DNA from: a virus
Direction: 5' to 3' (one strand)
DNA length: 31,471 nt
IMG/VR virus record: IMGVR_UViG_3300044530_000222
Location: 1-31,471 of that record
In this document: positions 1-7,518 of the stretch, one piece after another
Numbering within the stretch: position 1 is the stretch's first letter
Layout of the letters: each line of letters begins with the position of its first letter
Position numbers and translations under genes: made by a program
The notes under the pieces: model-generated
What the model was told of the DNA's origin: nothing
Seen by the model: the letters and a program-made list of their open reading frames with translations, nothing else
Databases searched by the model: none

Positions 1-209
1 CATATCAGGGCCAGTACGGGGTGATCGAACGCTACCCCGAGAAGGTGCCGCCCAAGATCGACGACCCGGTGAAGCTCGTCACGGCCTTCATCAAGTGGGT
101 GGCCGAGAACCGCAATGACTGCGCGACTGACTCGCACATCCAGAACATCATCGACGAGATCGTGGCGCTCGCCAATCGTACCCGGTACAAACTGGTCAAC
201 CTCAAATGA
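1..209 (+). CDS. 3' end of an unknown gene (5' end outside the window)
   Basis: The reading frame is open from base 3 to the TGA at 207-209 and continues out of the left edge, so this is most likely the last 68 or so residues of a longer protein. A GTG at 21 could be a start but has no clear ribosome-binding site before it. The visible part is a mixed-charge, probably helical tail (VKLVTAFIKWVAENR, then IIDEIVALANRTRYKL). The next gene begins 7 bases later with its own GAGGGAG site, so the two are co-transcribed. I do not recognise the family. It precedes the packaging genes, but that alone does not assign a role. Confidence 0.6.
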   Translation, partial: YQGQYGVIERYPEKVPPKIDDPVKLVTAFIKWVAENRNDCATDSHIQNIIDEIVALANRTRYKLVNLK

Positions 210-216
210 GGGAGCC

Positions 217-654
217 ATGAACGCGATTTCGACAGAGCTTAAAAGCTTCCTGCCAGTGAACCCGGACAATCCGGCAGAGCTGGGTTACCCGGTCACGCTC
301 CCCATCGAAGTCGCCCTGCGCACGGCCCCCATCAAGACCATCTGTGAAGCGTACGGCCTCTCCCGCGAGGAGTGGGAGGTGCTGCGCAACCATCCGCAGT
401 TCGTCAAGGACGTGGCGGTGGCGCATGACGAGCTGAAGAAGGAAGGCATGTCGTTCCGCATGAAGGCACGGCTGCAGTCAGAAGAACTCCTCAAGACATC
501 GTGGCGGCTGATCCATGCGTCCAACGACGACGTTCCTCCGAGCGTGAAGGCCGACCTCATCAAGTTCACCATTCGCGCGGCGGGGCTTGAGGCCGACAAG
601 GGCGCGACCGGTGGACCGGCGAACAATCTGCAGATCAACATCAACTTGGGCTGA
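217..654 (+). CDS. Putative terminase small subunit (DNA-recognition protein)
   Basis: A 145-residue protein. Start chosen at ATG 217, preceded by GAGGGAG; the same frame is open from 115, but the extra residues would overlap the upstream gene and are low-complexity Ser/Arg/Thr. Residues about 38-57 (IKTICEAYGLSREEWEVL) look like a helix-turn-helix, followed by a charged helical segment around 62-110. Small terminases bind the packaging site and load the large subunit, and they are usually encoded just upstream of it. Here the large terminase gene starts about 500 bases downstream. The assignment rests on position, size and the HTH-like segment. I recall similar proteins upstream of terL in phages with N4-gp56 capsids, but this is from memory. 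A general DNA-binding protein is the alternative. Confidence 0.5.
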   Translation: MNAISTELKSFLPVNPDNPAELGYPVTLPIEVALRTAPIKTICEAYGLSREEWEVLRNHPQFVKDVAVAHDELKKEGMSFRMKARLQSEELLKTSWRLIHASNDDVPPSVKADLIKFTIRAAGLEADKGATGGPANNLQININLG

Positions 655-667
655 CAAGGAGATCATC

Positions 668-979
668 ATGGCCGGAATGCCCAAGAGCCCAGCGTGGCAG
701 CGCAAGGAAGGCAAGAACCCCAAGGGCGGGCTCAACGCCAAGGGTCGCGCCAGCGCCAAGGCGGAGGGCATGAACTTGAAGGCCCCGGTCAAGTCCGGCG
801 ACAACCCGCGTCGCGCAAGCTTCCTCGCGCGCATGGGCGGCATGCCCGGACCCGAGAAAAAGAACGGCGAACCGACACGACTGCTGCTCTCCCTGCAAGC
901 GTGGGGAGCCAGCTCCAAGGCCGACGCCAAGAAGAAATCTGCTGCGATCAGCGCCAGACTCAAAGCGAGGGAGAAGTGA
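668..979 (+). CDS. DUF6321 domain protein
   Basis: A 103-residue, strongly basic protein with start ATG 668 after AAGGAGATC. The N-terminal motif SPAWQRKEGKNPKGGLNAKG, the central NPRRASFLARMGGMPG and the Lys/Ala-rich tail match the pattern I know as DUF6321, a small domain common in aquatic phages, where the typical form begins with a TPAWQRKEGK-like sequence and has a SFCARM-G-M core. Its function is not established. The high charge (many Lys and Arg) fits nucleic-acid or virion DNA contact, which is inference. It sits between the candidate small and large terminases, so it is expressed with packaging genes. The stop at 977-979 is followed one base later by the next start. Confidence 0.75.
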   Translation: MAGMPKSPAWQRKEGKNPKGGLNAKGRASAKAEGMNLKAPVKSGDNPRRASFLARMGGMPGPEKKNGEPTRLLLSLQAWGASSKADAKKKSAAISARLKAREK

Positions 980-980
980 C

Positions 981-1151
981 ATGGACCACATTGGCTATCT
1001 TGCGATCTTGTCGGAAACGGTCCTGAGCCTGTTCGCTTGGCTCTGTGTCGTGATCTTCATGGCCGGACTGTTGGTGCTCAACCGCATCGACACCTTGGTC
1101 CATGTGGCGCATGAGGACTGCACTGCGCGCGAGGATGAGCGCCGCAAGTGA
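981..1151 (+). CDS. Small single-span membrane protein in the terminase operon
   Basis: A 56-residue ORF beginning ATG 981 and ending TGA 1149-1151. Upstream GAGGGAGAAG (968-977) gives a ribosome-binding site. Residues about 5-34 are a long hydrophobic stretch (LAILSETVLSLF then CVVIFMAGLLVL), followed by a charged C-terminus ending EDERRK: one probable transmembrane helix with a cytoplasmic tail. Its end overlaps the GTG start of the large terminase by four bases (GTGA, 1148-1151), so the two are translationally coupled. I do not recognise the family. Possible roles include a membrane factor made late in infection, such as a holin-like or inhibitor protein, but nothing in the sequence decides this. 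Confidence 0.65.
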   Translation: MDHIGYLAILSETVLSLFAWLCVVIFMAGLLVLNRIDTLVHVAHEDCTAREDERRK

Positions 1152-2569
1152 CAGTCATCAGCTACACACCGCCGCGTGTCCTGAAGGAGTTCATCAAGGA
1201 CTACCGGCAGGGGGAGCTGTTCTACGACTGGGTGGTGGGGCCGGTGGGTTCGGGCAAGACCACCGGCATCTTCTTCAAGCTGATCCGCATGGCTTCGCTG
1301 CAGAAGCCGGGGCCGGACGGCATCAGGCGCACGCGTGCGGTGATCGTCCGTAACACGCTCCCGCAGCTGCGCGACACGACCATCAGCTCGTGGAACTATT
1401 GGTTCAAGGAAGGTCAGGCCGGTACGTGGAAGCTGACCGAGTGGAAATTCACGCTGCGCTTCGGCGATGTGGAGTGCGAGGTGCTGTTCCGGCCTCTCGA
1501 CACCGCCGAGGACGTGGCTCGCGTGCTTTCTCTTGAAGTGACATTCGCCATCCTCGACGAGTTCGTGCAGATACCGCGCGAGATCGTGGATGCCCTGTCG
1601 GCGCGTCTTGGACGCTATCCCTCCGCCAAGGACGGCGGGGCGACCAACTGGGGCATGTGGGGGTCATCGAACCCCGACACCGAGGACAACTGGTGGTACG
1701 AGTACCTTCACAAGGGACTGCCCGAAAATGCCCGATACTTTGTCCAGCCGTCTGGGTTCTCAGCAGCTGCGGAGAACGTCGAGAATTTGCCCGGTGGACA
1801 GGCGTATTACACAAATCAGGCAAAAGGCAAAAGCGAAGCTTGGATCAAGCAGTTCATCGAGTCTGAGTGGGGCTTCTCCATCGCCGGTAAACCAGTGGTG
1901 TCTACATTCCGGTCGGACCTCCACATTGCCCGGCGTCCTGTTCAGTTCAATCGCCACCTCCCCCTTGTTGTTGGATTTGATCCGGGTCTTGCAGGCTCAG
2001 CCCTCATCTTCGGACAGGAGGACGCAGCCGGGCGACTTTGCGTACTGGGGGAGCTGATCCAGTCAGGCTATGGCGCGCAGCGATTGATCAGTGAACGGAT
2101 CAAACCATACATCCGCGAGCATTTCCCCGACGCGCAGGTCATCATTGCCCCGGACCCGGCTGCCGCCAACCGCTCACAGTCGGACGAGAAGTCCGTGGTG
2201 GACGAGTTCAAGCGGCATTTCACCGTCAAGGTCGAGTCCAACAACCGCCTGCCGATCCGGCTGGAAGCCATCGAGTTCTTCACCACCCGGCTGGTGGAGG
2301 GCGGGGCCGCCCTGCTGATCGACCCCACGACCTGCCCGACGCTGACCCGCGCCCTCAAGGGCGGCTGGCGCTACGTGATGGACACCAAGCGGGATGTGAT
2401 CAAGTCACCTGAGCCCGAGAAGAACGCCTACAGCCATCCGGGGGATGCCTTCGGTTACCTGTGCAGGTTCTTCCAACGGCAGGCGCTGCGTGATATGAAG
2501 TACACAGGTGTTAATACGAAATCGTTCACACAGCAGCGCAGCTACGGCGCGGCGTACCACATCAGGTAG
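1148..2569 (+). CDS. terL: Terminase large subunit (packaging ATPase/nuclease)
   Basis: A 473-residue protein that pumps DNA into the prohead through the portal and cuts the concatemer. The N-terminal ATPase has Walker A GPVGSGKT (31-38), Walker B AILDE with D137 and E138, and a coupling-motif-like WGSSNPD (171-177). The C-terminal RNase H-like nuclease shows the acidic residues expected of the family: D278 in VVGFDPG, D336 in IIAPDPAAANRS and D433 in HPGDAFGYL. The length is normal for a T7/P22-type terminase. The start is GTG 1148, overlapping the upstream stop as GTGA; no in-frame upstream start is needed to include the full ATPase. The portal gene follows after 10 bases. No defects are seen. 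Confidence 0.95.
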   Translation: MTVISYTPPRVLKEFIKDYRQGELFYDWVVGPVGSGKTTGIFFKLIRMASLQKPGPDGIRRTRAVIVRNTLPQLRDTTISSWNYWFKEGQAGTWKLTEWKFTLRFGDVECEVLFRPLDTAEDVARVLSLEVTFAILDEFVQIPREIVDALSARLGRYPSAKDGGATNWGMWGSSNPDTEDNWWYEYLHKGLPENARYFVQPSGFSAAAENVENLPGGQAYYTNQAKGKSEAWIKQFIESEWGFSIAGKPVVSTFRSDLHIARRPVQFNRHLPLVVGFDPGLAGSALIFGQEDAAGRLCVLGELIQSGYGAQRLISERIKPYIREHFPDAQVIIAPDPAAANRSQSDEKSVVDEFKRHFTVKVESNNRLPIRLEAIEFFTTRLVEGGAALLIDPTTCPTLTRALKGGWRYVMDTKRDVIKSPEPEKNAYSHPGDAFGYLCRFFQRQALRDMKYTGVNTKSFTQQRSYGAAYHIR

Positions 2570-2574
2570 GAGCT
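2567..2574 (+). promoter_or_regulatory. Extended ribosome-binding site of the portal gene (TAGGAGCT)
   Basis: TAGGAGCT, with AGGAG 7 bases before ATG 2580. Its TAG is also the stop codon of the large terminase, so termination and re-initiation are adjacent. The same octamer precedes the capsid gene (5774) and the 105-residue protein (6875). Confidence 0.6.
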
Positions 2575-2579
2575 GACTT

Positions 2580-4688
2580 ATGGCACAAGACGACGAGATG
2601 ATGGCTCCTTCCGTGCCGGTCCCTTCGACGGACGGCAACGCGCCTGTGCGCAAGCTCAAGTCCGAGGAGCTGGGCAGGCTCGGCGAGTCGCTGCATCGCC
2701 TGTTCGACCAGTACGTGTCGGACCGCCGCGTCGCGGAGCTGCGCTGGCTGCGCAACCTGCGCCAGTACATGGGCATCTACGACCCGGACATCGAGAAGGA
2801 GCTGGCACCCAACCGCTCGCGCGCCTATCCGCGCGTGACGCGCGTCAAGTGCATCTCGGTGCTCAGCCGGATTATGAACCTGATGTTCCCCGGCAACGAG
2901 CGCAACTGGGAACTCCGGGCCTCGCCGTCACCGGACATGAACCCTGCTGACGTGATGGAGGCGATCCAGCGCGAGCAACAGAAGCAGCAGCAGGAGGGTG
3001 TGCAGGTCCAGATCACGCCTGAGCTGGTGGAGCTGGCGACGACCCGTCTAGCCAGTGACCGTGCAGAGAAGCTGTCGGTGGTGATCGACGACCAGCTGCA
3101 GGAGATCGGCGGCGACCAGACGCAGGACTACATCTCGCTGAATCGCAAGGTGTGCAGCTCGGGCATCATGTTCGGCCTTGGCCTGCTGCGCGGTCCGTTC
3201 GCGCGTGAGTACACCACGACGAGCTGGGAGATGGACCAGCAGACCGGCCAGCCCACGCCGACGCAGAAGGTGCGCTACAAGCCGATGTTCGAGTTCCTGC
3301 CGGTGTGGGATTTCTACCCCGACATGTCGGCCAAGACACTGCAGAACATGGATGGTTATTTCACGCGCGTCGTGATGTCCCGCTCGCAGCTGCGAGCACT
3401 GGCCAACCGCCCGGACTTTTTCGGTGATGTGATTAAGGGCTATCTGCGCAACACGCAGCAGGGTAATTACAAGGCTCAGAACTTTGAGTCCGAGCTGCGC
3501 TCCATGGGCGTCAAGACGAACGTCAACGAGCAGAAGCCCGAGACGAACAAGTACGAGGTGATCGTGTGGTACGGCCCGGTGTCCGCGACGACACTGGTGG
3601 CTGCCGGTGTCAGCGTGCCCGAGAACAAGATGGCCGACGACATTGAGGCCGAGGTCTGGATGATTGACCGCTATGTGATCAAGGCCGACATGAACCCGTG
3701 GCGCAAGATGGGCGTCAACGTCAAGACGATCCATCCGTTCCTGTTCGACGAAGACGACACGTCGCCGGTCGGCAACGGCCTGCCCTACGTGGTGCGCGAC
3801 AGCCAGATGTCCATCGCGGCCTCGACGCGCATGCTGCTCGACAACGCCAGTTCGGTGTGCGGCCCCAACTTGGAGGTCAACACCGACCTCATGCGCGCCG
3901 ATCAGGACATCACCTCGGTGCACAGCTACAAGATTTGGTACCGCGAAGGTACCGGGCAGGAAGCATCCATGCCTGCGATCCGCAACGTGCAGATTGACAG
4001 CCACATGGACGAGCTGCTGAAAAGCATCGACCTGTTCATGAAGTTCGCGGACATGGAGACATTCGTGGGTCCGGCGACGGGCGGCGACATGTCGCGTGGA
4101 CCCTCGGAGCCTTTGCGCACGGCAGCCGGTGCATCCATGCTGCGCGGCGACGCGGCACTGCCCTTCAAGGACATTGTGCGCAACTTTGACTCCTTCACGC
4201 AGTCGGTGATTTACTCGCTCGTCGAGTTCAACCGCAAATTCAACCCGGACCTCGCGCCGACCGGCGACTATAACGTCGTGGCACGCGGTGCAACGAGTCT
4301 GATCGCGAAGGAAATTCGCGGCATTCAGATCGACACACTTGCATCGACCCTGACCCCCGAGGAGCGCATGCATGTGGACGAGCGCAAGTTGGTTGAGGCG
4401 AGGTTTGCAGTCCGCGACCTCACCAACTTGTTGCTCCCCATGGACGACGTGATGCGTCGTCAGGCGGCGCAGTCGCAGAGGCAGAAGGAGATGGAGGAGC
4501 AGCAGAGGGAGCTGTCCGAGGCCAACGTCCGCAAGCTGCTGTCCGACGCGTTCAAGAACATCGCACAAGGCCAGAAAAACAGCGCAAACGCCGACGCGGT
4601 GACCGCCAAGTCCGCGCTCGACATCATGGAAAAAGGGCTGACGGAAGATGATGGATCAGAAGAAGGCGAAAATGGAGATGCTGGCTAG
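2580..4688 (+). CDS. Portal protein (head-tail connector)
   Basis: A 702-residue protein, in the size range of the large podovirus portals (P22 gp1-like). It should form the dodecameric ring at one vertex, through which DNA is packaged and ejected. Recognisable segments are RSRAYPRVTRVKCISVLSRI near residue 90, followed by LMFPGNERNWELR; FEFLPVWDFYPD near 240; and TSPVGNGLPYVVRDSQ near 395. These are typical of the clip/stem/wing body of this family. The last 100 residues are Gln/Glu-rich and helical (QRQKEMEEQQRELSEANVRKLL), consistent with a barrel or coiled coil, and end in an acidic tail. ATG 2580 has a TAGGAGCT site. The 3' end overlaps the next ORF by up to 41 bases. Context between terL and the scaffold supports the call. 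Confidence 0.9.
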   Translation: MAQDDEMMAPSVPVPSTDGNAPVRKLKSEELGRLGESLHRLFDQYVSDRRVAELRWLRNLRQYMGIYDPDIEKELAPNRSRAYPRVTRVKCISVLSRIMNLMFPGNERNWELRASPSPDMNPADVMEAIQREQQKQQQEGVQVQITPELVELATTRLASDRAEKLSVVIDDQLQEIGGDQTQDYISLNRKVCSSGIMFGLGLLRGPFAREYTTTSWEMDQQTGQPTPTQKVRYKPMFEFLPVWDFYPDMSAKTLQNMDGYFTRVVMSRSQLRALANRPDFFGDVIKGYLRNTQQGNYKAQNFESELRSMGVKTNVNEQKPETNKYEVIVWYGPVSATTLVAAGVSVPENKMADDIEAEVWMIDRYVIKADMNPWRKMGVNVKTIHPFLFDEDDTSPVGNGLPYVVRDSQMSIAASTRMLLDNASSVCGPNLEVNTDLMRADQDITSVHSYKIWYREGTGQEASMPAIRNVQIDSHMDELLKSIDLFMKFADMETFVGPATGGDMSRGPSEPLRTAAGASMLRGDAALPFKDIVRNFDSFTQSVIYSLVEFNRKFNPDLAPTGDYNVVARGATSLIAKEIRGIQIDTLASTLTPEERMHVDERKLVEARFAVRDLTNLLLPMDDVMRRQAAQSQRQKEMEEQQRELSEANVRKLLSDAFKNIAQGQKNSANADAVTAKSALDIMEKGLTEDDGSEEGENGDAG

Positions 4689-4890
4689 GACCCTGCACGA
4701 GCGTCGGGGCACTCACGAGGTGCATACTGCGCTCGAACTCCTTGATGGCCTCCTTGAAGGGGTCAAAAATAACCTGTTAACATGTGACTCAAATGCGTTT
4801 AATCGGTTGCAAGGTGAGGCACAGGCGTACGATAAGCTAATACGTCTTATTACACGCCCCAGCATCAACCTGCAGAAAGCTAAGGAGTAG
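4648..4890 (+). CDS. Small helical protein of unknown function between portal and scaffold
   Basis: Up to 80 residues. Three in-frame ATGs lie close together: 4648, 4651 and 4672. The third has the best spaced AAGG (about 4662-4665) and would give 72 residues with less overlap of the portal gene, so the start is uncertain. The protein is mostly helical and amphipathic (ALELLDGLLEGVKNNL, then FNRLQGEAQAYDKLIRLI). It ends TAG at 4888-4890 inside the AAGGAGTAG site that serves the scaffold gene. Base composition is visibly more AT-rich than its neighbours. Small genes in this position sometimes encode assembly or scaffold cofactors; I cannot name the family. Confidence 0.7.
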   Translation: MMDQKKAKMEMLARTLHERRGTHEVHTALELLDGLLEGVKNNLLTCDSNAFNRLQGEAQAYDKLIRLITRPSINLQKAKE

Positions 4891-4893
4891 TTT

Positions 4894-5766
4894 ATGGCTG
4901 ACGTGGCACAGAAGGTCGAGGAAACCCCGGCTGAGATCAATTTCGAGGACGCTTTTGCACGACTTGCGGAGCTGGAGGAGGGCAAGCAGCCGGATTTGAC
5001 TGAGCCGCAGCCCGCACAGGACGAAAAACCTAGTGTCGACGAGCCTCAACCTGCTGAAACTGCTGAGGAAACGGAGTCTGAGGCGGAAAAGCCCTCGGAA
5101 CCGGCACCAGAGCCCGCCCCGGCAGCCGCCAAGCCCAACGAAGACGAGGTTTTGCGCCGTTTGGCGCGTCTGGTGGAGGAAAAGCAGCCGGAACAGCCTG
5201 CGCCGCAGCCTGCGCAGCAGCAGCCGCAGATTTACTCGGCTGACGAGCAGGAATTCCTTGCGTCCTACGAGAAAGAGTGGCCGGACGTGTCGCGCGCGGA
5301 GTCCCTGCGCCGTCGCGCCGAGTACCGCGAGCTGGTGGGTTATGTGCTGACCGAGTTTGCCAAAGAGCTGCGCCCGCTTGCTGAAACCGTGCAGGTTTTG
5401 TCGCAGCGCACACACCTGTCGGACCTCAAGTCCACAGTGGAAGATTACGACACGGTCCGCGACAATGTGATTTCGTGGGTTGAACAGCAGCCGACGTATT
5501 TACAGGTTGCCTATAAACATGTAATAGAAAACGGAACGGTCGATGAGGTTGCAGACCTCGTGGGTCGGTACAAGCGGGAAACAGGTGCTTCGGCCACCCC
5601 GGCCTCGGCCCCTGCGGCTCGCAGAGCGGATACTGAGCTGCCTTCAGCGACCAAACAAGCGGCTGCTGCATTGGCCCCAGTCAGTTCCAAGCGTTCGGCG
5701 GTTGTGCAAGCGTCTGACCCGGATGATTTCGAGTCTGCCTTTGCATCCTTCGCCAGCAAAATGTGA
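4894..5766 (+). CDS. Putative capsid scaffolding/assembly protein
   Basis: A 290-residue protein with no enzymatic motif. Residues 1-112 are acidic and Pro/Glu/Ala/Gln-rich (disordered). Residues about 113-190 are charged and helical (EFLASYEKEWPDVSRAESLR). The tail is Ala-rich and ends DDFESAFASFASKM. Position between portal and major capsid genes, acidic low-complexity composition and predicted helices fit a scaffold that shapes the prohead and is later lost. Two internal echoes are visible: RLAELEEGKQP (23-33) versus RLARLVEEKQP (89-99), and FEDAFA (17-22) versus FESAFA (279-284). ATG 4894 follows AAGGAG by 7 bases. The role is inferred mainly from context. Confidence 0.7.
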   Translation: MADVAQKVEETPAEINFEDAFARLAELEEGKQPDLTEPQPAQDEKPSVDEPQPAETAEETESEAEKPSEPAPEPAPAAAKPNEDEVLRRLARLVEEKQPEQPAPQPAQQQPQIYSADEQEFLASYEKEWPDVSRAESLRRRAEYRELVGYVLTEFAKELRPLAETVQVLSQRTHLSDLKSTVEDYDTVRDNVISWVEQQPTYLQVAYKHVIENGTVDEVADLVGRYKRETGASATPASAPAARRADTELPSATKQAAAALAPVSSKRSAVVQASDPDDFESAFASFASKM

Positions 5767-5773
5767 ACTCAGC

Positions 5774-5781
5774 TAGGAGCT
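5774..5781 (+). promoter_or_regulatory. Extended ribosome-binding site of the major capsid gene
   Basis: TAGGAGCT identical to the site before the portal gene, with AGGAG exactly 7 bases before ATG 5787. It sits inside the near-palindrome AGCTAGGAGCT (5771-5781), which could pair on itself and modulate translation; this last point is inference. Confidence 0.55.
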
Positions 5782-5786
5782 AAACA

Positions 5787-6824
5787 ATGGCACAGGTTAC
5801 AAGCTACGGCGACATCTCCCCGGCAGTCGCTGCCTATTCCGTGGTGCGCATGCTTAAGCGTGCGATGCCCTACCTCCACCTCGAAAAGTTCGGTCAGGTC
5901 TACCCCCTGCCGACCAACTCGACCCAGACCGCCAAGTTCCGTCGCTACTTCCTCAGCGGCACGACCGGCTCGGCTGGCTCGGGCTCGGGCAACTTCTACA
6001 TCCCGGTGGCCACCACGCCGCTGGTTGAAGGTGTGACCCCCTCGGGCAGCAAGCTGGCCAACGTGGACTACACCGTGACGCTCGGCCAGTACGGCGACTA
6101 CGTGACCATCACCGACGTGATCATGGACACGCACACCGACTCGATCCTGCAGCAGACCACCGACATCCTCGGTGAATCGGCTGCCATGACCGTCGAGACG
6201 CTGCGCTTCAACGTCCTGAAGGCTGGCACCAACGTGTTCTACGGTAACGCCGTGGCCGGTCGTTCCTCGGTTGTGACCGCCATCGCACTGGCCGACCAGC
6301 GCCGTGTGACCACGGCCCTCAACCGCCAGAACGCGAAGAAGATCACGCAGGTCGTGGCCTCCAACGCCGACTTCAACACCAAGTCGGTGGAAGCGTCCTA
6401 CATGGCTGTGTGCCACCCGGACCTCGAAACCGACATTCGTACCATGAGCGGCTTCAAGCCGGTGGCTGACTACGGTCCGCACACCACGCCGTTCGAGGGC
6501 GAAATCGGCTCGGTCGAGCAGGTTCGCTACCTGACATCGACGGTCATCGCCCCGTGGGCGGATGCCGGTGGTGCCAAGGGTGCCATGCGCTCGACATCGG
6601 GCACCAGCGCCGACGTGTACCCGGTCCTCGTGTTCGGTCGCGATGCCTTCGGTATCGTCCCGCTGAAGGGCAAGTCGTCCATGACCCCCATGGTCGTCAA
6701 CCCCAAGCCCGCTCCCGGCGACCCGCTCGCCCAGCGCGGCACGGTCGGCTGGAAGCTCTGGACCGCCACGGTGATCCTGCAGGAAGCCTTCATGGCTCGC
6801 CTTGAAGTGGCCGCCACCGCCTGA
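5787..6824 (+). CDS. Major capsid protein, N4-gp56 family
   Basis: A 345-residue HK97-fold coat protein forming the icosahedral shell. The sequence follows the N4-gp56 family closely: TSYGDISPAVAAYSVVRMLK at the start, LEKFGQVYPLP then AKFRRYFL (about 32-55), PLVEGVTPSGSKL (about 79-91), LGQYGDYVTITDVIMDTHTD (about 99-118), ETLRFNVLKAGTNVFYGN (about 137-154), CHPDLETDIR, GEIGSVEQVRYL, and the C-terminal MTPMVVNPKPAPGDPLAQRG and MARLEVA. Length is normal for the family. It is immediately followed by a strong hairpin, which would protect or end the head-gene transcript and favour high capsid expression. Upstream lies the scaffold-like gene. Confidence is high because motifs match along the whole length. 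Confidence 0.96.
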   Translation: MAQVTSYGDISPAVAAYSVVRMLKRAMPYLHLEKFGQVYPLPTNSTQTAKFRRYFLSGTTGSAGSGSGNFYIPVATTPLVEGVTPSGSKLANVDYTVTLGQYGDYVTITDVIMDTHTDSILQQTTDILGESAAMTVETLRFNVLKAGTNVFYGNAVAGRSSVVTAIALADQRRVTTALNRQNAKKITQVVASNADFNTKSVEASYMAVCHPDLETDIRTMSGFKPVADYGPHTTPFEGEIGSVEQVRYLTSTVIAPWADAGGAKGAMRSTSGTSADVYPVLVFGRDAFGIVPLKGKSSMTPMVVNPKPAPGDPLAQRGTVGWKLWTATVILQEAFMARLEVAATA

Positions 6825-6830
6825 TGACTG

Positions 6831-6858
6831 AAGGGGGTGCATAAGCTGCACCCCCTTT
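6831..6858 (+). terminator. Hairpin terminator after the capsid gene
   Basis: An 11-bp perfect stem AAGGGGGTGCA / TGCACCCCCTT (6831-6841 with 6847-6857), loop TAAGC, then TTTCATC if the last T of the stem is counted. The T-run is short. It lies 7 bases after the capsid stop. Confidence 0.85.
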
Positions 6859-6874
6859 CATCAACTCAATCCTC

Positions 6875-6882
6875 TAGGAGCT
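6875..6882 (+). promoter_or_regulatory. Extended ribosome-binding site of the 105-residue virion protein
   Basis: Third copy of TAGGAGCT, here with AGGAG 10 bases before ATG 6891. It supports strong translation of the gene behind the capsid terminator. Confidence 0.5.
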
Positions 6883-6890
6883 GAAACACA

Positions 6891-7208
6891 ATGGCTACAG
6901 TAGCTGCAACTTCTCAGGCGATGGGCGTCGATAATTTCGCGTCCGGGTCCTTCACATCTGACAACACCGCGACCATCGTCAACGTTGGCTTCAAGCCGCG
7001 TTGGGTAAAGGTCGTCAACACCACCGACGTGATCGTGTGGGAGAAGATCGAAGGTATGGCTGCCGCCAACTCGGTGAAGACCGTGACGGCTGGCACCACG
7101 ACCATCGACACTGGCTCCGCCATCGTCATCAACACCGATGGCACCTTCACATTGTCGGCCACAGCGGTCGGCAACGCCAAGGCGATCTCGTGGGTTGCAA
7201 TGGCCTGA
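6891..7208 (+). CDS. Small beta-rich protein, possible capsid decoration protein
   Basis: A 105-residue protein, rich in Thr, Val and Ala with alternating hydrophobic residues (ATIVNVGFKPRWVKVVN, AGTTTIDTGSAIVINTDGTF), so a compact beta-sandwich is likely. It has no signal peptide, membrane span or catalytic motif. The gene lies between two strong hairpins, directly after the major capsid gene, and has the same TAGGAGCT ribosome-binding octamer as portal and capsid, which suggests abundant synthesis. Abundance, size and position fit a decoration or minor virion protein, but this is inference; a head-completion protein is an alternative. I do not recognise a named family. Confidence 0.75.
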   Translation: MATVAATSQAMGVDNFASGSFTSDNTATIVNVGFKPRWVKVVNTTDVIVWEKIEGMAAANSVKTVTAGTTTIDTGSAIVINTDGTFTLSATAVGNAKAISWVAMA

Positions 7209-7214
7209 TCTACC

Positions 7215-7234
7215 GGGGGAGCTTCGGCTCCCCC
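7215..7234 (+). terminator. UUCG-loop hairpin terminator
   Basis: An 8-bp perfect stem GGGGGAGC / GCTCCCCC closed by the extra-stable TTCG tetraloop. It is followed by AACCTTTAT, so there is no true T-run. It lies 6 bases after the stop of the 105-residue gene and may stabilise that mRNA as well as end it. Confidence 0.8.
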
Positions 7235-7256
7235 AACCTTTATCTGGAGGTTCGCG

Positions 7257-7517
7257 ATGGGCGAGTGTGTCATCAAGATTGAACGACTGAACAATGGCTG
7301 GGAGGTCGAGATGACCGACCCCGAGATCGTCAAGCAGAACCAGAAGCCCAGCAAGGGCAACAGCTATACCCCCTACAAAGACCCCAAGGTCGCCTACGCC
7401 TTCAAGAAGAAGGAGGAGGTTGTGAAATTCATCTCGGCCAACCTTGAGAAGGCCATGCCGATGGATGAGTACGAGAGCAGCTTCGATGAAGCCGCCGCAA
7501 CAAAAGAAGAGGACTGA
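7257..7517 (+). CDS. Small acidic/basic protein of unknown function
   Basis: An 86-residue protein. ATG 7257 is preceded by CTGGAGG. It begins with a short beta-like segment (CVIKIERLNNGWEVEMTD), followed by a Lys-rich stretch (KPSKGNSYTPYKDPKVAYAFKKKEEVVKFI) and an acidic tail (DEAAATKEED). The segment AYAFKKKEEVVKFISANLE is a likely helix. Such small proteins are common in this position in phages with N4-gp56 capsids, as I recall, but have no assigned role. The stop TGA (7515-7517) lies two bases before the next start, so the genes are coupled. Confidence 0.7.
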   Translation: MGECVIKIERLNNGWEVEMTDPEIVKQNQKPSKGNSYTPYKDPKVAYAFKKKEEVVKFISANLEKAMPMDEYESSFDEAAATKEED

Positions 7518-7518
7518 A

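Noticed and set aside
3048-4568. A 506-codon minus-strand frame opposite the portal gene
   Set aside because: It is a His/Val/Arg-rich shadow of the portal reading frame, without a ribosome-binding site or motif.
4754-4782. A possible promoter TTGAAG with TTAACA inside the small gene before the scaffold
   Set aside because: The -10 match is only about 3 of 6 and lies inside a coding region, so it is not supportable.
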